From: Lysobacter sp.
GTDB taxonomy: Bacteria; Pseudomonadota; Gammaproteobacteria; Xanthomonadales; Xanthomonadaceae
DNA: 64,000 bases
Direction of reading: 5' to 3'
NCBI GenBank assembly: GCA_027306995.1
Contig: DAHUXS010000021.1
Coordinates: 124,001 to 188,000, forward strand
The translations under genes were made by a program, and so were the position numbers. Positions 9,496 to 19,537 of the stretch are shown in pieces (within the stretch, counting starts at the first letter, position 1; each line of letters opens with the position of its first letter). The notes beneath the pieces were generated by a model that searched no databases, had not been told where the DNA came from, and worked only from the letters and a program-made list of their open reading frames with translations.

Positions 9496-9541
9496 GCACG
9501 TGTTGGCTTGAATCGACGTCATTCGCCCTTATCCTTGTGAC

Positions 9542-9919
9542 ATGGAAGCGCAATCCACCACCGCCCCGACGCCCAGCTACCAGCAGCTGGAGACGCCGCT
9601 CGAGTTCACCCCGGCTGCGGCCGCCAAGGTCGCCGAACTGATCGCCGAGGAAGGCAATGCCGACCTCAAGCTGCGCGTCTACATCCAGGGTGGCGGGTGT
9701 TCGGGCTTCCAGTACGGCTTCGAGTTCGACGAAGCGCAGGCCGAGGATGATCTCGCCGTCGTCACCAATGGCGTGACGCTGCTGGTCGATCCGCTCAGCC
9801 TGCAATACCTGATGGGCGCGACCGTCGACTATGTTGAGTCGTTGACCGGCGCGCAGTTCACCATCCGCAATCCCAACGCCAAGACCACCTGCGGCTGCGG
9901 ATCCTCGTTCACGACATGA
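9542..9919 (+). CDS. erpA: Iron-sulfur cluster insertion protein ErpA
   Basis: An A-type Fe-S carrier that delivers clusters to apoproteins, including isoprenoid synthesis enzymes. The 125-residue sequence has the three conserved cysteines: Cys53 in [11 protein letters not shown] and Cys117/Cys119 in TTCGCGSSF. The N-terminal extension before [11 protein letters not shown] is about 20 residues, slightly long for the family. The stop codon overlaps the nudC start by 4 bases, giving translational coupling. Confidence 0.93.
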   Translation: MEAQSTTAPTPSYQQLETPLEFTPAAAAKVAELIAEEGNADLKLRVYIQGGGCSGFQYGFEFDEAQAEDDLAVVTNGVTLLVDPLSLQYLMGATVDYVESLTGAQFTIRNPNAKTTCGCGSSFTT

Positions 9920-10812
9920 GTCCTGCTTCCGTCGGACACGATCTCCCCGGATTCGCCTTCATCGCCGAACCGCTGGATCGCGCCGACCATCTGCGCGGTG
10001 ACGAAGCCGCGCTCGCCGCACTGCGCAAGCGTGCGCACGGCATCGGTGTCGATGGCGAAGGCCGTACCGCGGTCGATGCGCAAGGCGGCTTGCTGAGGCT
10101 GTCGGGTGAGTTGCCCGACGACACGATCTTCCTCGGAATGCAGGGCGACATGCCGTGGTTCGCACGGTCGATCGCGCAATGGCCGGACGGCCAGCGCACG
10201 CTCGACCTGCGCGCGGCGGCGGTGCAATGGCCGGCGTTCGAATCCACTCTGTATGCGCAGGCACGCGCGGTGTTGCGCTGGCGCTCGCAGCATCGCCATT
10301 GCCCGGTGTGCGGTGGCGCATTGACGTTCTCGCGTGCCGGTTGGCAGGGCGATTGCGCGGCCTGTGGCACGGTGCAATATCCGCGCAGCGATCCTGCGGT
10401 GATCGTCGCGGTCAGCGATGGCGAACGCTTGCTGCTCGGCCGTCAATCGACGTGGATGCCGAAGATGCGCTATTCGACCCTGGCCGGTTTCGTCGAGCCG
10501 GGCGAATCGCTGGAGCAGACGGTGCAGCGCGAGGTGTTCGAGGAAAGCCGCGTGCGCGTGCTGCGCAGCCGCTATCTCGCCTCGCAGCCGTGGCCGTTCC
10601 CGGGGTCGTTGATGCTCGGTTTCGTCGCCCATGCCGAAGCCGACATGCCGGATACCCGCCAGGACGAGCTGGAAGACGCACGCTGGTTCACCCGTGACGA
10701 GGTTGTGCGCGCGCTGGAAGGCCGCAATGGCGAAAACGATCTGGAAGTCTCGCCGCGCGTATCGATTTCGCGCTGGCTGATCGAGCAGTGGGCCGCCGGC
10801 GAACGCGCCTGA
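9916..10812 (+). CDS. nudC: NAD(+)/NADH diphosphatase
   Basis: A zinc-containing Nudix hydrolase that splits NADH to NMNH and AMP and, in E. coli, removes NAD caps from RNA. The 298-residue protein has a zinc ribbon with paired CPVC and CAAC at about residues 129-150, then SDPAVIVAV, and a Nudix box from about residue 190 ([20 protein letters not shown]). [11 protein letters not shown] after the box is the NudC-specific signature. It begins in the ATGA overlapping the erpA stop. Confidence 0.93.
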   Translation: MSPASVGHDLPGFAFIAEPLDRADHLRGDEAALAALRKRAHGIGVDGEGRTAVDAQGGLLRLSGELPDDTIFLGMQGDMPWFARSIAQWPDGQRTLDLRAAAVQWPAFESTLYAQARAVLRWRSQHRHCPVCGGALTFSRAGWQGDCAACGTVQYPRSDPAVIVAVSDGERLLLGRQSTWMPKMRYSTLAGFVEPGESLEQTVQREVFEESRVRVLRSRYLASQPWPFPGSLMLGFVAHAEADMPDTRQDELEDARWFTRDEVVRALEGRNGENDLEVSPRVSISRWLIEQWAAGERA

Positions 10813-10833
10813 CGCGTCGTTACCAGCCGATCG

Positions 10834-11283
10834 TTACCAATTAAGCCCGCCCGGCGCCAGCCAGTGGAACGGTGGCCACGGCAGGTTGCGCGCGATCCAG
10901 TAGGCAGGAAGCAGGATCATCCACAGCTTCGGCATGTTCAACACGCGCATCAGCGGCGCGAACACGCGCGGTTGCCAACCCGCCCACCATGCCAGCGACA
11001 ACGCCGCGACCGGCATCAGGGTGACGCCGAGCGGATTCATCGCGAACGCATGCAGGGGATGACCGTGCAGCATCGCGTAACAGGCACGCGTCATTCCGCA
11101 ACCGATGCAGTACCAGCCGGTGATGTCGCGGAAGACGCAACTGGCCCACTGGCTGCCCGGATTCGTCGGATCGTTGCGATACAGCAGGATCGCTAGGCAC
11201 GCGCCGACGACGGCCAACGTCGACAGCCCCCACGCGCGTCGCGCGGAGGGCTGCATGGACAGCGTGGCCGCGGGTGCGCCCAA
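10834..11283 (-). CDS. DUF2752 membrane protein
   Basis: A small membrane protein with three or four helices. It carries the DUF2752 hallmark CxxGCGMTRACYAMLHG (as CIGCGMTRACYAMLHGH) after a WASCVFRDITGWY segment. The function of the family is not known. The longest frame starts with TTG at 11283, directly abutting the TAA of the upstream CD225 gene with GGAAAG a few bases before it; an ATG at 11256 is the alternative start. The pair is evidently one transcription unit. Confidence 0.82.
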   Translation of the reverse strand: MGAPAATLSMQPSARRAWGLSTLAVVGACLAILLYRNDPTNPGSQWASCVFRDITGWYCIGCGMTRACYAMLHGHPLHAFAMNPLGVTLMPVAALSLAWWAGWQPRVFAPLMRVLNMPKLWMILLPAYWIARNLPWPPFHWLAPGGLNW

Positions 11284-11595
11284 TTACTTTCCGGCGGCTT
11301 GCATCGCCTGGATCTGGTGCAGCAAGGCTTCGCTGCCACCGTGCATGCGCACCCAGATATTGATCAGCAAACCGATCGCGGCCAGCACCGTGGCGACGAT
11401 CGCCCAGGTCTTGGCATTGCCGGAGGCGCTTTGCGCGGCGGCGACATCATCGGCGTTGGCGAGGCGATCGACCTTCGACGAATACACGATGCCGACGATG
11501 CCGAGCAGGCCCAGCGGACAGCACAGCAAGGTGCCGAGAACGGTCGAGATGATCGTCCACGCCAGATGGTTGGGAATGTTCCTGGAATTCGCCAC
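11284..11595 (-). CDS. CD225/dispanin family membrane protein
   Basis: A 103-residue protein with two membrane segments (about residues 10-37 and 63-83) joined by a polar loop. The first helix contains LLCCPLGLLGIVGIVYSSKVDRL, with the double cysteine and the PLG-x-x-GIVYS pattern of CD225/dispanin proteins, the superfamily that includes animal IFITM proteins. Bacterial members are uncharacterised. It is followed without a gap by the DUF2752 gene. Confidence 0.85.
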   Translation of the reverse strand: MANSRNIPNHLAWTIISTVLGTLLCCPLGLLGIVGIVYSSKVDRLANADDVAAAQSASGNAKTWAIVATVLAAIGLLINIWVRMHGGSEALLHQIQAMQAAGK

Positions 11596-11646
11596 GGTCT
11601 CGCTCTCACGTTGGATTTCGGGCGAGCATAACAGGCGAGGTTGACC

Positions 11647-13530
11647 TCAGGCGGCGTCCCCGCGCAGCTCGCGCACCTTGGCTTCCAGCACTTCGCTGGT
11701 CACGCCATGGCCGTCGATCGGCGCATCGGCAACGACATCGACATGGGCGCGGAAACGGCGCGGCAGCCGCGCACGATGCAGCCTGGAATCGCGCCGGCTC
11801 CACATGCTCGACCACATCCCGCGCAGTGCCATCGGGATCACCGGGACCGGTCGTTGCTCGAGGATCTTCTCGACGCCAGATTTGAACGGCGCGATCTCGC
11901 CGTCCTTCGTCAATGCGCCTTCCGGGAAGATGCCGACCAGTTCGCCTTCGGCCAGCGCCGCGTCGATTTCCGCGAACGCACGCTGCATTAGTTCAGGATT
12001 TTCCCTGGCGCCGGCGATCGGGATCGCCTTGGAGATCCTGAAGATCCAGCGCAGCACCGGAATGTTGAAGATCTTGTAGTACATGACGAAGCGCACCGGG
12101 CGCGGGATCGATGCCGACAGGATCAACGCATCCATGAAGCTGACGTGGTTGCAGACAATCAATGCCGCGCCTTCGTCGGGGATGTGGTCGATGCCGCGTG
12201 CGCGCAGCCGATACAAGGTACGCACCAGCACCCAGCTGAGGAAGCGCATCAGGAATTCCGGCACGATCGTGAAGATCCAGATCGCGACCAGGGTGTTGGC
12301 GACGGCGAGCGCCAGGAAGATCTGCGGGATGGTCCAGTGCGCATACGAGCGCAACGCGAGACAGATCAGCGACGCCGCGACGACGAAGCCGGAGTTCTGG
12401 ATGTTGAGCGCGCCAATCACCCGCGACAGTTCGTCCTTGGGCGTACGGCTCTGGATCAGCGCGAACAGCGGCACCACGAAGAAACCGGTAAATAGACCGA
12501 TGCCGACGAGATCGATCGCGATGCGCCAGCTGCCGCTCTGGTGCATGAAGCCGATGATGTCGAGACCACTGACGGGTGCGGCGCCCGATCGCGCGAAGTA
12601 GAGATCGAACAGGAAGACGCTGATGCCGAAGGCGCCGAGCGGCACCAGTCCGATTTCGACGGTGCGTGCCGAAAGTTTTTCGCACAGCACGGCGCCGAGG
12701 CCGGTGCCGATCGAGAACAGCGCCAGCACGAAGACGTAGAGCGTGTTGCCGCCGCCGAGATTGAGTGGCGCGTAGTCCGGCAATTCCGCCGCGAACACCG
12801 TGCCGACGAACCAGAACCACGACACGCCCAGCACGGCATTGCGCACGGCCAGCTGCTTGCGTGCCAGCTTCATCACGCCGACGGTTTCGGTAACCGGATT
12901 CCAGTTGATGCGGAGATCGGGCGCACTGGCGCCGACGACGGGGATGAGCTTGGCGGCGATCCACGCGGCGGTCGCGATCGCCAGCACCGCGGCCGCGGCC
13001 AGCCACGGCGAATAGGCGCCGCCGATGCTGAAGATCAGCCCGCCGACGATCATGCCGACCAGGATCGAGATCGACGTGCCCATCTCGACCAGCCCATTGC
13101 CGCCGGTGAGTTCGCGCGGATGCAGCACCGCCGGCAGGATCGAATATTTCACCGGCCCGAACAGCGTCGAATGCACGCCGGTCGCGAACAACGCGATCAG
13201 CAGCAGCGGCAGGTGATGGGTGACGAAGCCGAGCGCCGCGATCACCATGATCAGCACGCCGAGCAACATCGCGAGACGAATCAGCTTCGCCTTCTCCATC
13301 TTCTCGGCGATCTGACCTGCGGTGGCCGAGAACAGGAAGTAGGGAAGGATGAAGATCGCCGGCGCCAGCTGCGTGTAAAGGCCGCGTTCGGATTCCGGCA
13401 CCCGCAGCCAGAACAGCAGGCCGATGATGCCCTGGCGGAACACGTTGTCGTTGAAGGCGTTGAGGCATTGCACCGTGAAGAACGGCGCGAAGCGGCGCTG
13501 GCGCAGCAGGGCGAATTGGGAATGGGACAT
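11647..13530 (-). CDS. MFS transporter fused to 1-acyl-glycerophosphate-type acyltransferase
   Basis: A 627-residue fusion. The first 400 or so residues are a major-facilitator transporter related to lysophospholipid flippase LplT (FFTVQCLNAFNDNVFRQGIIG). After about residue 440 comes a PlsC acyltransferase with NHVSFMD (the NHx4D catalytic motif) and FPEG. It probably flips and re-acylates lysophospholipids at the inner membrane. E. coli Aas also carries an acyl-ACP ligase domain and uses a separate LplT; here there is no ligase domain, so an acyl donor must be supplied otherwise. ATG 13530, preceded by GGGGAG, is preferred to a start 39 bases upstream. Confidence 0.88.
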   Translation of the reverse strand: MSHSQFALLRQRRFAPFFTVQCLNAFNDNVFRQGIIGLLFWLRVPESERGLYTQLAPAIFILPYFLFSATAGQIAEKMEKAKLIRLAMLLGVLIMVIAALGFVTHHLPLLLIALFATGVHSTLFGPVKYSILPAVLHPRELTGGNGLVEMGTSISILVGMIVGGLIFSIGGAYSPWLAAAAVLAIATAAWIAAKLIPVVGASAPDLRINWNPVTETVGVMKLARKQLAVRNAVLGVSWFWFVGTVFAAELPDYAPLNLGGGNTLYVFVLALFSIGTGLGAVLCEKLSARTVEIGLVPLGAFGISVFLFDLYFARSGAAPVSGLDIIGFMHQSGSWRIAIDLVGIGLFTGFFVVPLFALIQSRTPKDELSRVIGALNIQNSGFVVAASLICLALRSYAHWTIPQIFLALAVANTLVAIWIFTIVPEFLMRFLSWVLVRTLYRLRARGIDHIPDEGAALIVCNHVSFMDALILSASIPRPVRFVMYYKIFNIPVLRWIFRISKAIPIAGARENPELMQRAFAEIDAALAEGELVGIFPEGALTKDGEIAPFKSGVEKILEQRPVPVIPMALRGMWSSMWSRRDSRLHRARLPRRFRAHVDVVADAPIDGHGVTSEVLEAKVRELRGDAA

Positions 13531-13638
13531 GCGGGCTCCCCGGGGTTGGAGGGAGGGTAGCAGACGCAATCCGGCGTTTCGCTACCAGCCAGCTTCGCGC
13601 GACTACCCTGCAGTCGGAACCCCGTACAGGAGAGTGTC

Positions 13639-13923
13639 ATGTCCGCGGATGCCAAGACCCCGCTCGATCACGTGAACGACACATTGGCGCAGCTCAAGGA
13701 GATGCGTCACTACTCGAAGAACAACGTCGAGCGCCTGACAGCGCAATGGCTGTTGTTCGACGGCGAGTTGAAGAAACTCAAGCAGGCCGATCAGATCGAA
13801 GCCCTGATGATGCGCCAGGGCGAATTGCACGACGCCTTGGAAGCCGAGATCGCCGAGCTGGAGGAGTTGACGGCGCAGTTGCAACCGGTGCCCGAAGAAG
13901 ACGCATCGGGCACGGTGCATTAG
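13639..13923 (+). CDS. Small helical protein, unknown function
   Basis: A 94-residue, charged and almost entirely alpha-helical protein (for example YSKNNVERLTAQWLLFDGEL and a glutamate-rich coiled-coil-like tail). I do not recognise a named family. AGGAGAG lies 8-10 bases before the ATG, giving a convincing start. It converges on purD, with the two genes overlapping by 4 bases at their stops. Confidence 0.7.
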   Translation: MSADAKTPLDHVNDTLAQLKEMRHYSKNNVERLTAQWLLFDGELKKLKQADQIEALMMRQGELHDALEAEIAELEELTAQLQPVPEEDASGTVH

Positions 13924-15203
13924 TTCCGTTCGATCGCCCGCCAGCCGATGTCGCTGCGATGGAACTCGCCATCCCAGTGGATGCGATCGACTTCCGCATA
14001 GGCCTTGTATTGGGCATCGGCGACCGAGTTGCCGAGCGCGCACACGCAGAGCACACGACCGCCAGCGGTCACGGTGTTGCCGTCGGCGTCGAAGGCGGTG
14101 CCGGCCTGGAAGACCTTGCAGTCGGGATCGGTCGCAGTATCGAGGCCGTGGATGACGTCGCCGGTGCGCGGCGCATCCGGATAGCGTTCGGCGGCCATCA
14201 CTACGCCGAGCGAGACCTGCGGATTCCAGTGCGCTTCGACCTGGTCGAGGCGGCCATCGATCGCGGCTTCGATCAGTTCCGAGAGATCGGACTGCAGGCG
14301 CAGCATCACCGGCTGGGTTTCCGGATCGCCGAAGCGCACGTTGAATTCGATCACCTTGGGTGCGCCCGCGGCGTCGATCATCAATCCGGCATAGAGGAAG
14401 CCGGTGAACGGAATGCCGTCCTTGATCATGCCGGCAACCGTCGGTTCGACGATCTCGCGCATCACCCGCGCATGTACTTCCGGCGTGACCACCGGCGCCG
14501 GCGAATACGCGCCCATGCCGCCGGTATTCGGGCCGGTGTCGCCGTCGCCGACGCGTTTGTGATCCTGCGAGGTCGCCATCGGCAATGCGGTCTTGCCGTC
14601 GACCATCGAGATGAAACTGGCTTCTTCGCCGGCGAGGAATTCCTCGATCACCACACGCGAGCCGGCGCTGCCGAAGGCATTGCCTTGCAACATGTCGCGC
14701 ACGGCGGCTTCGGCTTCGTCCAAGGTCATCGCGACGATCACCCCTTTACCGGCGGCGAGACCGTCGGCCTTGATCACGATCGGCGCGCCTTTCTCGCGGA
14801 CATAAGCGAGCGCCGCATCGACATCGGTATGCACGGCGTAGAACGCGGTCGGGATGCTATGGCGGGCAAGGAAATCCTTGGCGTAGGCCTTGCTGCCCTC
14901 GAGTTGCGCGGCGGCGGCAGTGGGGCCAAAGATCTTCAACCCGGCTTCGCGGAAACGATCGACAACGCCGGCAACCAGCGGTGCTTCCGGGCCGACCACG
15001 GTGAAGGCGACGCCTTCACTGCGTGTGAGCGCGATCAGGCCATCGAGATCGGTGGCGGCAACGGCGACGTTGCGACATTTCGCTTCATGTGCGCTGCCGG
15101 CATTGCCAGGCGCGACCAGCACTTCATCCACGCGCGACGATTGCGCAAGACGCCAGGCCAAGGCGTGTTCGCGGCCGCCGGAACCGATGACGAGGAGTTT
15201 CAT
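13920..15203 (-). CDS. purD: Phosphoribosylamine-glycine ligase
   Basis: An ATP-grasp enzyme catalysing the second step of purine synthesis (phosphoribosylamine + glycine + ATP to GAR). The 427 residues start [17 protein letters not shown], the signature GARS N terminus, and continue with [25 protein letters not shown] and GDPETQPVM, all diagnostic. It lies 10 bases downstream of purH on the same strand, forming a purHD operon as in many gammaproteobacteria. Confidence 0.96.
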   Translation of the reverse strand: MKLLVIGSGGREHALAWRLAQSSRVDEVLVAPGNAGSAHEAKCRNVAVAATDLDGLIALTRSEGVAFTVVGPEAPLVAGVVDRFREAGLKIFGPTAAAAQLEGSKAYAKDFLARHSIPTAFYAVHTDVDAALAYVREKGAPIVIKADGLAAGKGVIVAMTLDEAEAAVRDMLQGNAFGSAGSRVVIEEFLAGEEASFISMVDGKTALPMATSQDHKRVGDGDTGPNTGGMGAYSPAPVVTPEVHARVMREIVEPTVAGMIKDGIPFTGFLYAGLMIDAAGAPKVIEFNVRFGDPETQPVMLRLQSDLSELIEAAIDGRLDQVEAHWNPQVSLGVVMAAERYPDAPRTGDVIHGLDTATDPDCKVFQAGTAFDADGNTVTAGGRVLCVCALGNSVADAQYKAYAEVDRIHWDGEFHRSDIGWRAIERN

Positions 15204-15213
15204 CCTTCTATCC

Positions 15214-16803
15214 TCAATGCCGGAAGTGGCGGATGCCGGTGAACACCATCGCCAGCCCGTGTTCGTCGGCGGCAGCGATCACCTCGTTGTCGCGCATCGA
15301 ACCGCCGGGTTGGATCACTGCCTTGATGCCGGCTTCCGCCGCGGCGTCGATGCCGTCGCGGAACGGGAAGAAGGCGTCGCTGGCCATGACCGAACCGGGG
15401 ACGACGAGCCCTGCGTCGACCGCCTTGATGCCGGCGATGCGCGCCGAATACACGCGGCTCATCTGGCCGGCACCGACGCCGACGGTCTGTAACTCCTTGG
15501 CATAGACGATGGCATTCGACTTGACGAACTTGGCCACCTTCCATGCGAACAGCAGGTCGGCGAACTGCGCTTCGGTCGGTGCGATTTTCGTCACCACCTT
15601 CAACTCGTCGCGGGTGACGACGCGATCATCGGCGGTTTGCATCAGCATTCCGGAGCCGACGCGCTTGGTGTCGATGAAGCCCTTGGACGCCGGCGCCAGT
15701 GGAATGCGCAACACGCGGACGTTGGCCTTCTTCTTGGCGTAGGCCAGCGCTTCGTCGTCGTAGTCGGGTGCGATCAGTACTTCGACGAACTGGCGATCGA
15801 GGATGGTCTTCGCGGTCGCGCCGTCGAGTTTGGTGTTGAAGGCGATGATGCCGCCGAAGGCCGAGGTCGGATCGGTGGCGTAGGCCTTTTCATAGACGTC
15901 GGCCGGGCCGGTTCCCACAGCGACGCCGCAGGGATTGGCGTGCTTGACGATCACGCAGGCCGGCGCGTCGAACTGGCGCACGCATTCCCAGGCGGCATCG
16001 CTGTCGGCGATGTTGTTGTAGCTCAGCTCCTTGCCCTGCAACTGGGTGAAGGTCGCCAGCGAGCCCGGCGCCGGATACAGGTCGCGATAGAACGCGGCCT
16101 GCTGGTGCGGGTTTTCGCCGTAGCGCAGGTCCATCACCTTGACGAAGCTGCCGTTGGCCTGCGCGGAGAACGACATTTGCGTGCCATCGGGGCCGATCGC
16201 CGAAAGATAGTTGCTGATCGCGGCGTCGTACTGGGCGACGCGGTTGAACGCGGCGACCGAGAGTTCGAAGCGCGTCTTCGCCGACAGCGCGCCATTGCTG
16301 GCATCGAGTTCCGACAGCAGCGCAGCGTATTGGGCGGGATCGGTGGTGACGGCGACGCGCGCGAAATTCTTGGCCGCCGAACGCAGCATCGCCGGACCGC
16401 CGATGTCGATGTTCTCGATGATGTCGGCAAAGCTGCTATCCGGGTTGGCGCTGACTTGCTCGAACGGATAGAGATTCAGTACCAAGAGGTCGATCGGGTC
16501 GATGTCGTGTTCGGCCATCACCGCGTCGTCGGTGCCGGCGCGACCGAGCAGGCCGCCATGCACGATCGGATGCAGCGTCTTGACGCGGCCGTCCATCATT
16601 TCCGGGAACCCGGTAACGTCGCTGACGTCCTGTACCGCCAGCCCGGCCTCGCGGATCGCCTTTGCGGTGCCGCCGGTCGAAAGCAGTTCGACGCCGCGTG
16701 CGGCCAGCGTCTTGGCGAGATCGATCAACCCGGTCTTGTCGGAGACGGACAACAGGGCGCGGCGGATGGCGATGGCGTCGCCAGTCACGATATTCGTGGG
16801 CAT
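15214..16803 (-). CDS. purH: Bifunctional AICAR transformylase / IMP cyclohydrolase
   Basis: Carries out the last two steps of IMP synthesis. The 529-residue product has the N-terminal IMP cyclohydrolase domain ([21 protein letters not shown]) and the C-terminal formyltransferase domain, with [11 protein letters not shown] containing the catalytic Lys-His and [19 protein letters not shown] near the end. The ATG at 16803 was chosen because homology begins at the next few codons and longer extensions run into pepP-proximal sequence. It is followed after 10 bases by purD. Confidence 0.96.
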   Translation of the reverse strand: MPTNIVTGDAIAIRRALLSVSDKTGLIDLAKTLAARGVELLSTGGTAKAIREAGLAVQDVSDVTGFPEMMDGRVKTLHPIVHGGLLGRAGTDDAVMAEHDIDPIDLLVLNLYPFEQVSANPDSSFADIIENIDIGGPAMLRSAAKNFARVAVTTDPAQYAALLSELDASNGALSAKTRFELSVAAFNRVAQYDAAISNYLSAIGPDGTQMSFSAQANGSFVKVMDLRYGENPHQQAAFYRDLYPAPGSLATFTQLQGKELSYNNIADSDAAWECVRQFDAPACVIVKHANPCGVAVGTGPADVYEKAYATDPTSAFGGIIAFNTKLDGATAKTILDRQFVEVLIAPDYDDEALAYAKKKANVRVLRIPLAPASKGFIDTKRVGSGMLMQTADDRVVTRDELKVVTKIAPTEAQFADLLFAWKVAKFVKSNAIVYAKELQTVGVGAGQMSRVYSARIAGIKAVDAGLVVPGSVMASDAFFPFRDGIDAAAEAGIKAVIQPGGSMRDNEVIAAADEHGLAMVFTGIRHFRH

Positions 16804-16831
16804 GGTCGGAGGGTGGTGCGGGGAGCCCGTA

Positions 16832-16837
16832 ATTATA
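16832..16837 (-). promoter_or_regulatory. Possible -10 element for purHD
   Basis: On the minus strand a perfect TATAAT lies about 30 bases before the purH ATG and overlaps the pepP stop codon. No convincing -35 element is visible at 16-18 bases, so this would be a weak or activator-dependent promoter; purHD could equally be transcribed from pepP. Confidence 0.35.
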
Positions 16838-18155
16838 GGGCTTCGGCCATGAAGGCTTCGATGGCGTCGGCGTCGCGCACCAGGGCATCGCTGAGGATGC
16901 GATGGCCGTTGGCGGTCATCACCACGTCGTCCTCGGTGCGGATGCCGATGCCGCGCCATTTCGCCGCCACGCTGCGGTCGTCGGGGCCGATATAGAGGCC
17001 GGGTTCGACGGTGAAGGCCATGCCCTGTTCCAGTACCCGCGATTCGCCGTCGATGCGGTATTCGCCGACGTCATGGACGTCGAGGCCAAGCCAGTGCCCG
17101 GTCTTGTGGCGGGTGAAACGCTTGTGGCTGTCATCCTTCAGGTGCTGCTTGAGCGTGCCCTTGAGCAGGCCGAGCGATAGCAGGCCGTCGGTCAGGGTTT
17201 CGATCGCGGCCTCGTGCATTGCCGACCATGGCCGTCCCGGTTGCGCCTGCGCCAGTGCCGCCCGCTGCGCCGCGCCGACCAGGTCGTGGAGGGCGCGCTG
17301 TTCGGCGCTGAAACGGCCGTTGACCGGAAACGTGCGGGTGATGTCCGAGGCGTAGCCGCGGTATTCGGCGCCGGCATCGATCAGGATCAGGTCGGTCTTG
17401 CCGGATTTGGAGCCGTTGTCGATGTAGTGCAGGACGCAGGCATTGGCGCCCGCGCCGACGATGCTGCCGTAGGCGGGGACGGCATCGTTGCGGCGGAACA
17501 CGCGTTCGAGTTCGGCCTGCAATTCGTATTCGGCGACGCCCGGGCGCGCTGCGCGCATTGCCGCCTGGTGCGCCTCGATGCTGATGTCGACCGCGCGCTG
17601 CATCACCCGCAATTCCTCGGCGCTCTTGAACAGGCGCATCTCGTCGAGGAGATGGCCGAGTTCGATGAATTCGTTGGGCGACTGGCGGTCGCGGCGTCCG
17701 TGCGTGCGTGCGCGATTGAGCCAGCCGATCAGTTTCAGGTCGAACTCGGTGTCGCGGCCGAGGTGGTAGTGGACGCGCGTGCGGCCTTCCAGCAGGCCGG
17801 GCAGGATTTCGTCGAGATCGTCGATGGGATAGGCATCGTCGAAACCAAGCACGTGCACCGCGTCTTCCGGTCCCACCCGCGCGCCGTCCCAGCCTTCGCG
17901 TTCGGGGTCACGTTCGCGGCAGAACAGGATGGATTCGGCGTGCGCGCGCCCGGGAATCAGCACCAGCACCGCGTGCGGCTCGGCGAATCCGGTCAGGTAC
18001 CAGAGATCGGAATCGGGACGATAGGGATAGTGGGTGTCGCGGCTGCGGATGCGTTCCGGCGCGCTCGGGACGATGACGATGCCGTCATTGCCGACCTGCC
18101 GCATCAGTTGCCGGCGGCGGCGGGCATAGGTGGCCGCGGACAGGCCGGTGGGCAT
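16833..18155 (-). CDS. pepP: Xaa-Pro aminopeptidase
   Basis: A dimetal creatinase-fold (M24) peptidase that removes N-terminal residues before proline. The 440-residue length and the N-terminal domain ([42 protein letters not shown]) are those of proteobacterial PepP. The C-terminal metal site is visible as [20 protein letters not shown] (two Asp), [17 protein letters not shown] (His) and FTVEPGLYI (Glu). It starts 3 bases after the stop of the UPF0149 gene, the usual ygfB-pepP arrangement. Confidence 0.95.
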   Translation of the reverse strand: MPTGLSAATYARRRRQLMRQVGNDGIVIVPSAPERIRSRDTHYPYRPDSDLWYLTGFAEPHAVLVLIPGRAHAESILFCRERDPEREGWDGARVGPEDAVHVLGFDDAYPIDDLDEILPGLLEGRTRVHYHLGRDTEFDLKLIGWLNRARTHGRRDRQSPNEFIELGHLLDEMRLFKSAEELRVMQRAVDISIEAHQAAMRAARPGVAEYELQAELERVFRRNDAVPAYGSIVGAGANACVLHYIDNGSKSGKTDLILIDAGAEYRGYASDITRTFPVNGRFSAEQRALHDLVGAAQRAALAQAQPGRPWSAMHEAAIETLTDGLLSLGLLKGTLKQHLKDDSHKRFTRHKTGHWLGLDVHDVGEYRIDGESRVLEQGMAFTVEPGLYIGPDDRSVAAKWRGIGIRTEDDVVMTANGHRILSDALVRDADAIEAFMAEAL

Positions 18156-18158
18156 GAC

Positions 18159-18701
18159 TCAGTGCAACTGGCGGCGACGGCGTGCGATGGCGACATCGCC
18201 ATGCAGCAACAGCGCCGCGACCCGCACGAATTCCTCGATCTCGGCCAGTGCGGCTTCGTCTTCCTCGTCGCCGTCCGGTTCTGCGGTGGCGGTGGCCAGG
18301 CGCGCCAGATCCTGCAGCGCTTCCTCGCCTTCGTCGGACAGCGGCGGTTCCGCGCCGGCGGCAAGGCCGAAGGCGCCGAGGAAATGCCGGCACCAATCGA
18401 ACAGGGCGGCACTGCGCGCCTGCAGGGTGGCGTCCTCGTCGGGCAGCAGCAGCGTCAGGCCGAGGTCGTTGTCCTCGATCTGGGCCTGGGTGCCACGGCC
18501 GAAATGCTCGATCGCGCTGCCGTCCGCCAGTGCGGGCAGGGCGGGATCGGCCATCACCTTGGACAGCCACTCGCGGTCGGCGTCGCCGCCGCCGGCGATC
18601 CAGCCGATCAGCGCGCCCTGCAATTCCCATGGGGTGGTCGCCAGTCCGAGCTGGTCGAGTTCGGCTTGCAGGGCGGGTGCGGCGGGCAGGGATTCGGACA
18701 T
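18159..18701 (-). CDS. UPF0149 (YgfB) family protein
   Basis: A 180-residue, acidic, helical protein of the YgfB/YecA-like family, with PWELQGALIGWIAGGG near the N terminus and FLGAFGLAAGAEPPLSDEGEEAL in the middle, both family signatures. Its place immediately upstream of pepP is conserved in gammaproteobacteria. The cellular role is not settled, although YgfB has been linked to gene regulation in Pseudomonas. It is divergent from the ZapB-like/zapA unit across a 58-base gap. Confidence 0.88.
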   Translation of the reverse strand: MSESLPAAPALQAELDQLGLATTPWELQGALIGWIAGGGDADREWLSKVMADPALPALADGSAIEHFGRGTQAQIEDNDLGLTLLLPDEDATLQARSAALFDWCRHFLGAFGLAAGAEPPLSDEGEEALQDLARLATATAEPDGDEEDEAALAEIEEFVRVAALLLHGDVAIARRRRQLH

Positions 18702-18759
18702 GGCAGCAGTGTAAAGCAGGCGATGACGCCCGGCGTCGACCCCATGCTAATGTTTCGGC

Positions 18760-18981
18760 ATGAACGGGCAGGACGCGATCGATCGACTTCAGGCGCTGGT
18801 GGAGCGCGCCGAAGGGCTGTCCGCGCGACTGCATCGCCTGAGCGACGAGAACCGCGCCTTGCGCGCCGAACAGCAGCAATTGATGAACGAACGCGCCGAC
18901 CTGATCGCCCGCAACGAGCAGGCGCGCGTGCGCGTCGAGGCGCTGATCCACCGCATCCGCTCGCTTGAGGACCAGCCGTGA
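18760..18981 (+). CDS. Small coiled-coil protein, TIGR02449/ZapB-like
   Basis: A 73-residue, continuous coiled coil with heptad leucines (LQALVERAEGLSARLHRL and following). It matches the TIGR02449 group of short proteins found just upstream of zapA in gammaproteobacteria and probably takes part in division-ring organisation, by analogy to ZapB. It overlaps the zapA GTG start by 4 bases, which suggests coupled synthesis. Confidence 0.82.
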   Translation: MNGQDAIDRLQALVERAEGLSARLHRLSDENRALRAEQQQLMNERADLIARNEQARVRVEALIHRIRSLEDQP

Positions 18982-19274
18982 GCGAAGTCGTCAACGTCCG
19001 AGTGATGGATCGCGACTACAGCGTCGGTTGCGAGCCGGAAGAACGCGACGACTTGGTCGCCGCCGCACGCATGCTCGACCAGCGCATGCGCGACATCCGC
19101 GGCAACAACCGCATGGCCGCGATCGAGCGCGTCGCCGTGCTTGCCGCGCTCAATCTTGCCCATGAATTGCAGCAGACGCGCCACCAGGGCGGGGTGCTGG
19201 GCGATGAATTCGATCGCACGCTTGGCGATCTCGAGCGCAAGCTCAACGCACTGGTCGAACCCGACGCGCGCTGA
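18978..19274 (+). CDS. zapA: Cell division protein ZapA
   Basis: Cytoplasmic protein that binds and cross-links FtsZ filaments at the division ring. The 98 residues show the ZapA layout: an N-terminal globular part (VVNVRVMDRDYSVGCEPEER) and a C-terminal coiled coil including NNRMAAIERVAVLAALNLAHEL. The GTG start overlaps the previous stop. The order zapA - 6S RNA - 5-FCL downstream is the conserved gammaproteobacterial arrangement and supports the call. Confidence 0.92.
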   Translation: MSEVVNVRVMDRDYSVGCEPEERDDLVAAARMLDQRMRDIRGNNRMAAIERVAVLAALNLAHELQQTRHQGGVLGDEFDRTLGDLERKLNALVEPDAR

Positions 19275-19314
19275 ATGCGCGAAGAAAATAATGTGCGCGC
19301 CGACCGTGGTTGGC

Positions 19315-19320
19315 TATACT
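19315..19320 (+). promoter_or_regulatory. -10 element of the 6S RNA promoter
   Basis: TATACT sits 7-8 bases before the predicted 5' end of 6S RNA. No strong -35 is visible 17 bases upstream (TGTGCG), so the promoter call rests on the -10 and its spacing to the RNA. Confidence 0.55.
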
Positions 19321-19326
19321 GATCCC

Positions 19327-19508
19327 GCTTCCTCTGCTGTGTTCGACAGCGCGCAAACATTCGCCTTGTCCCTTAAGAACGACATCGGAAATGTGAAGCG
19401 ACTGGGCGTGCATGTCCGCCACGTGCGGAAAGCCCGAAGGTCGCCAAGCGCTTCCACTTGAACCCTGGGTTCAAGGCCGTTCAGCCGCATCGGCACGGCG
19501 GAGGAACC
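19327..19508 (+). ncRNA. ssrS: 6S RNA
   Basis: A roughly 180-base RNA that binds sigma-70 RNA polymerase holoenzyme and dampens transcription in stationary phase. The ends pair as a long closing stem: CTTCCTCTGCTGTG at the 5' side with CACGGCGGAGGAA at the 3' side (some G-U pairs). The 3' half holds the highly conserved CTTGAACC/GGGTTCAAG hairpin known from E. coli 6S RNA. Position between zapA and the 5-FCL gene is the classical location. Confidence 0.92.
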
Positions 19509-19537
19509 TTTCTTTCCTGATCGCGGATAATGTGCGG

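Noticed and set aside
12541..13560. 339-residue plus-strand frame across the MFS-acyltransferase gene
   Set aside because: Low-complexity Gln/Arg/Asp content and no ribosome site; shadow of the minus-strand gene.
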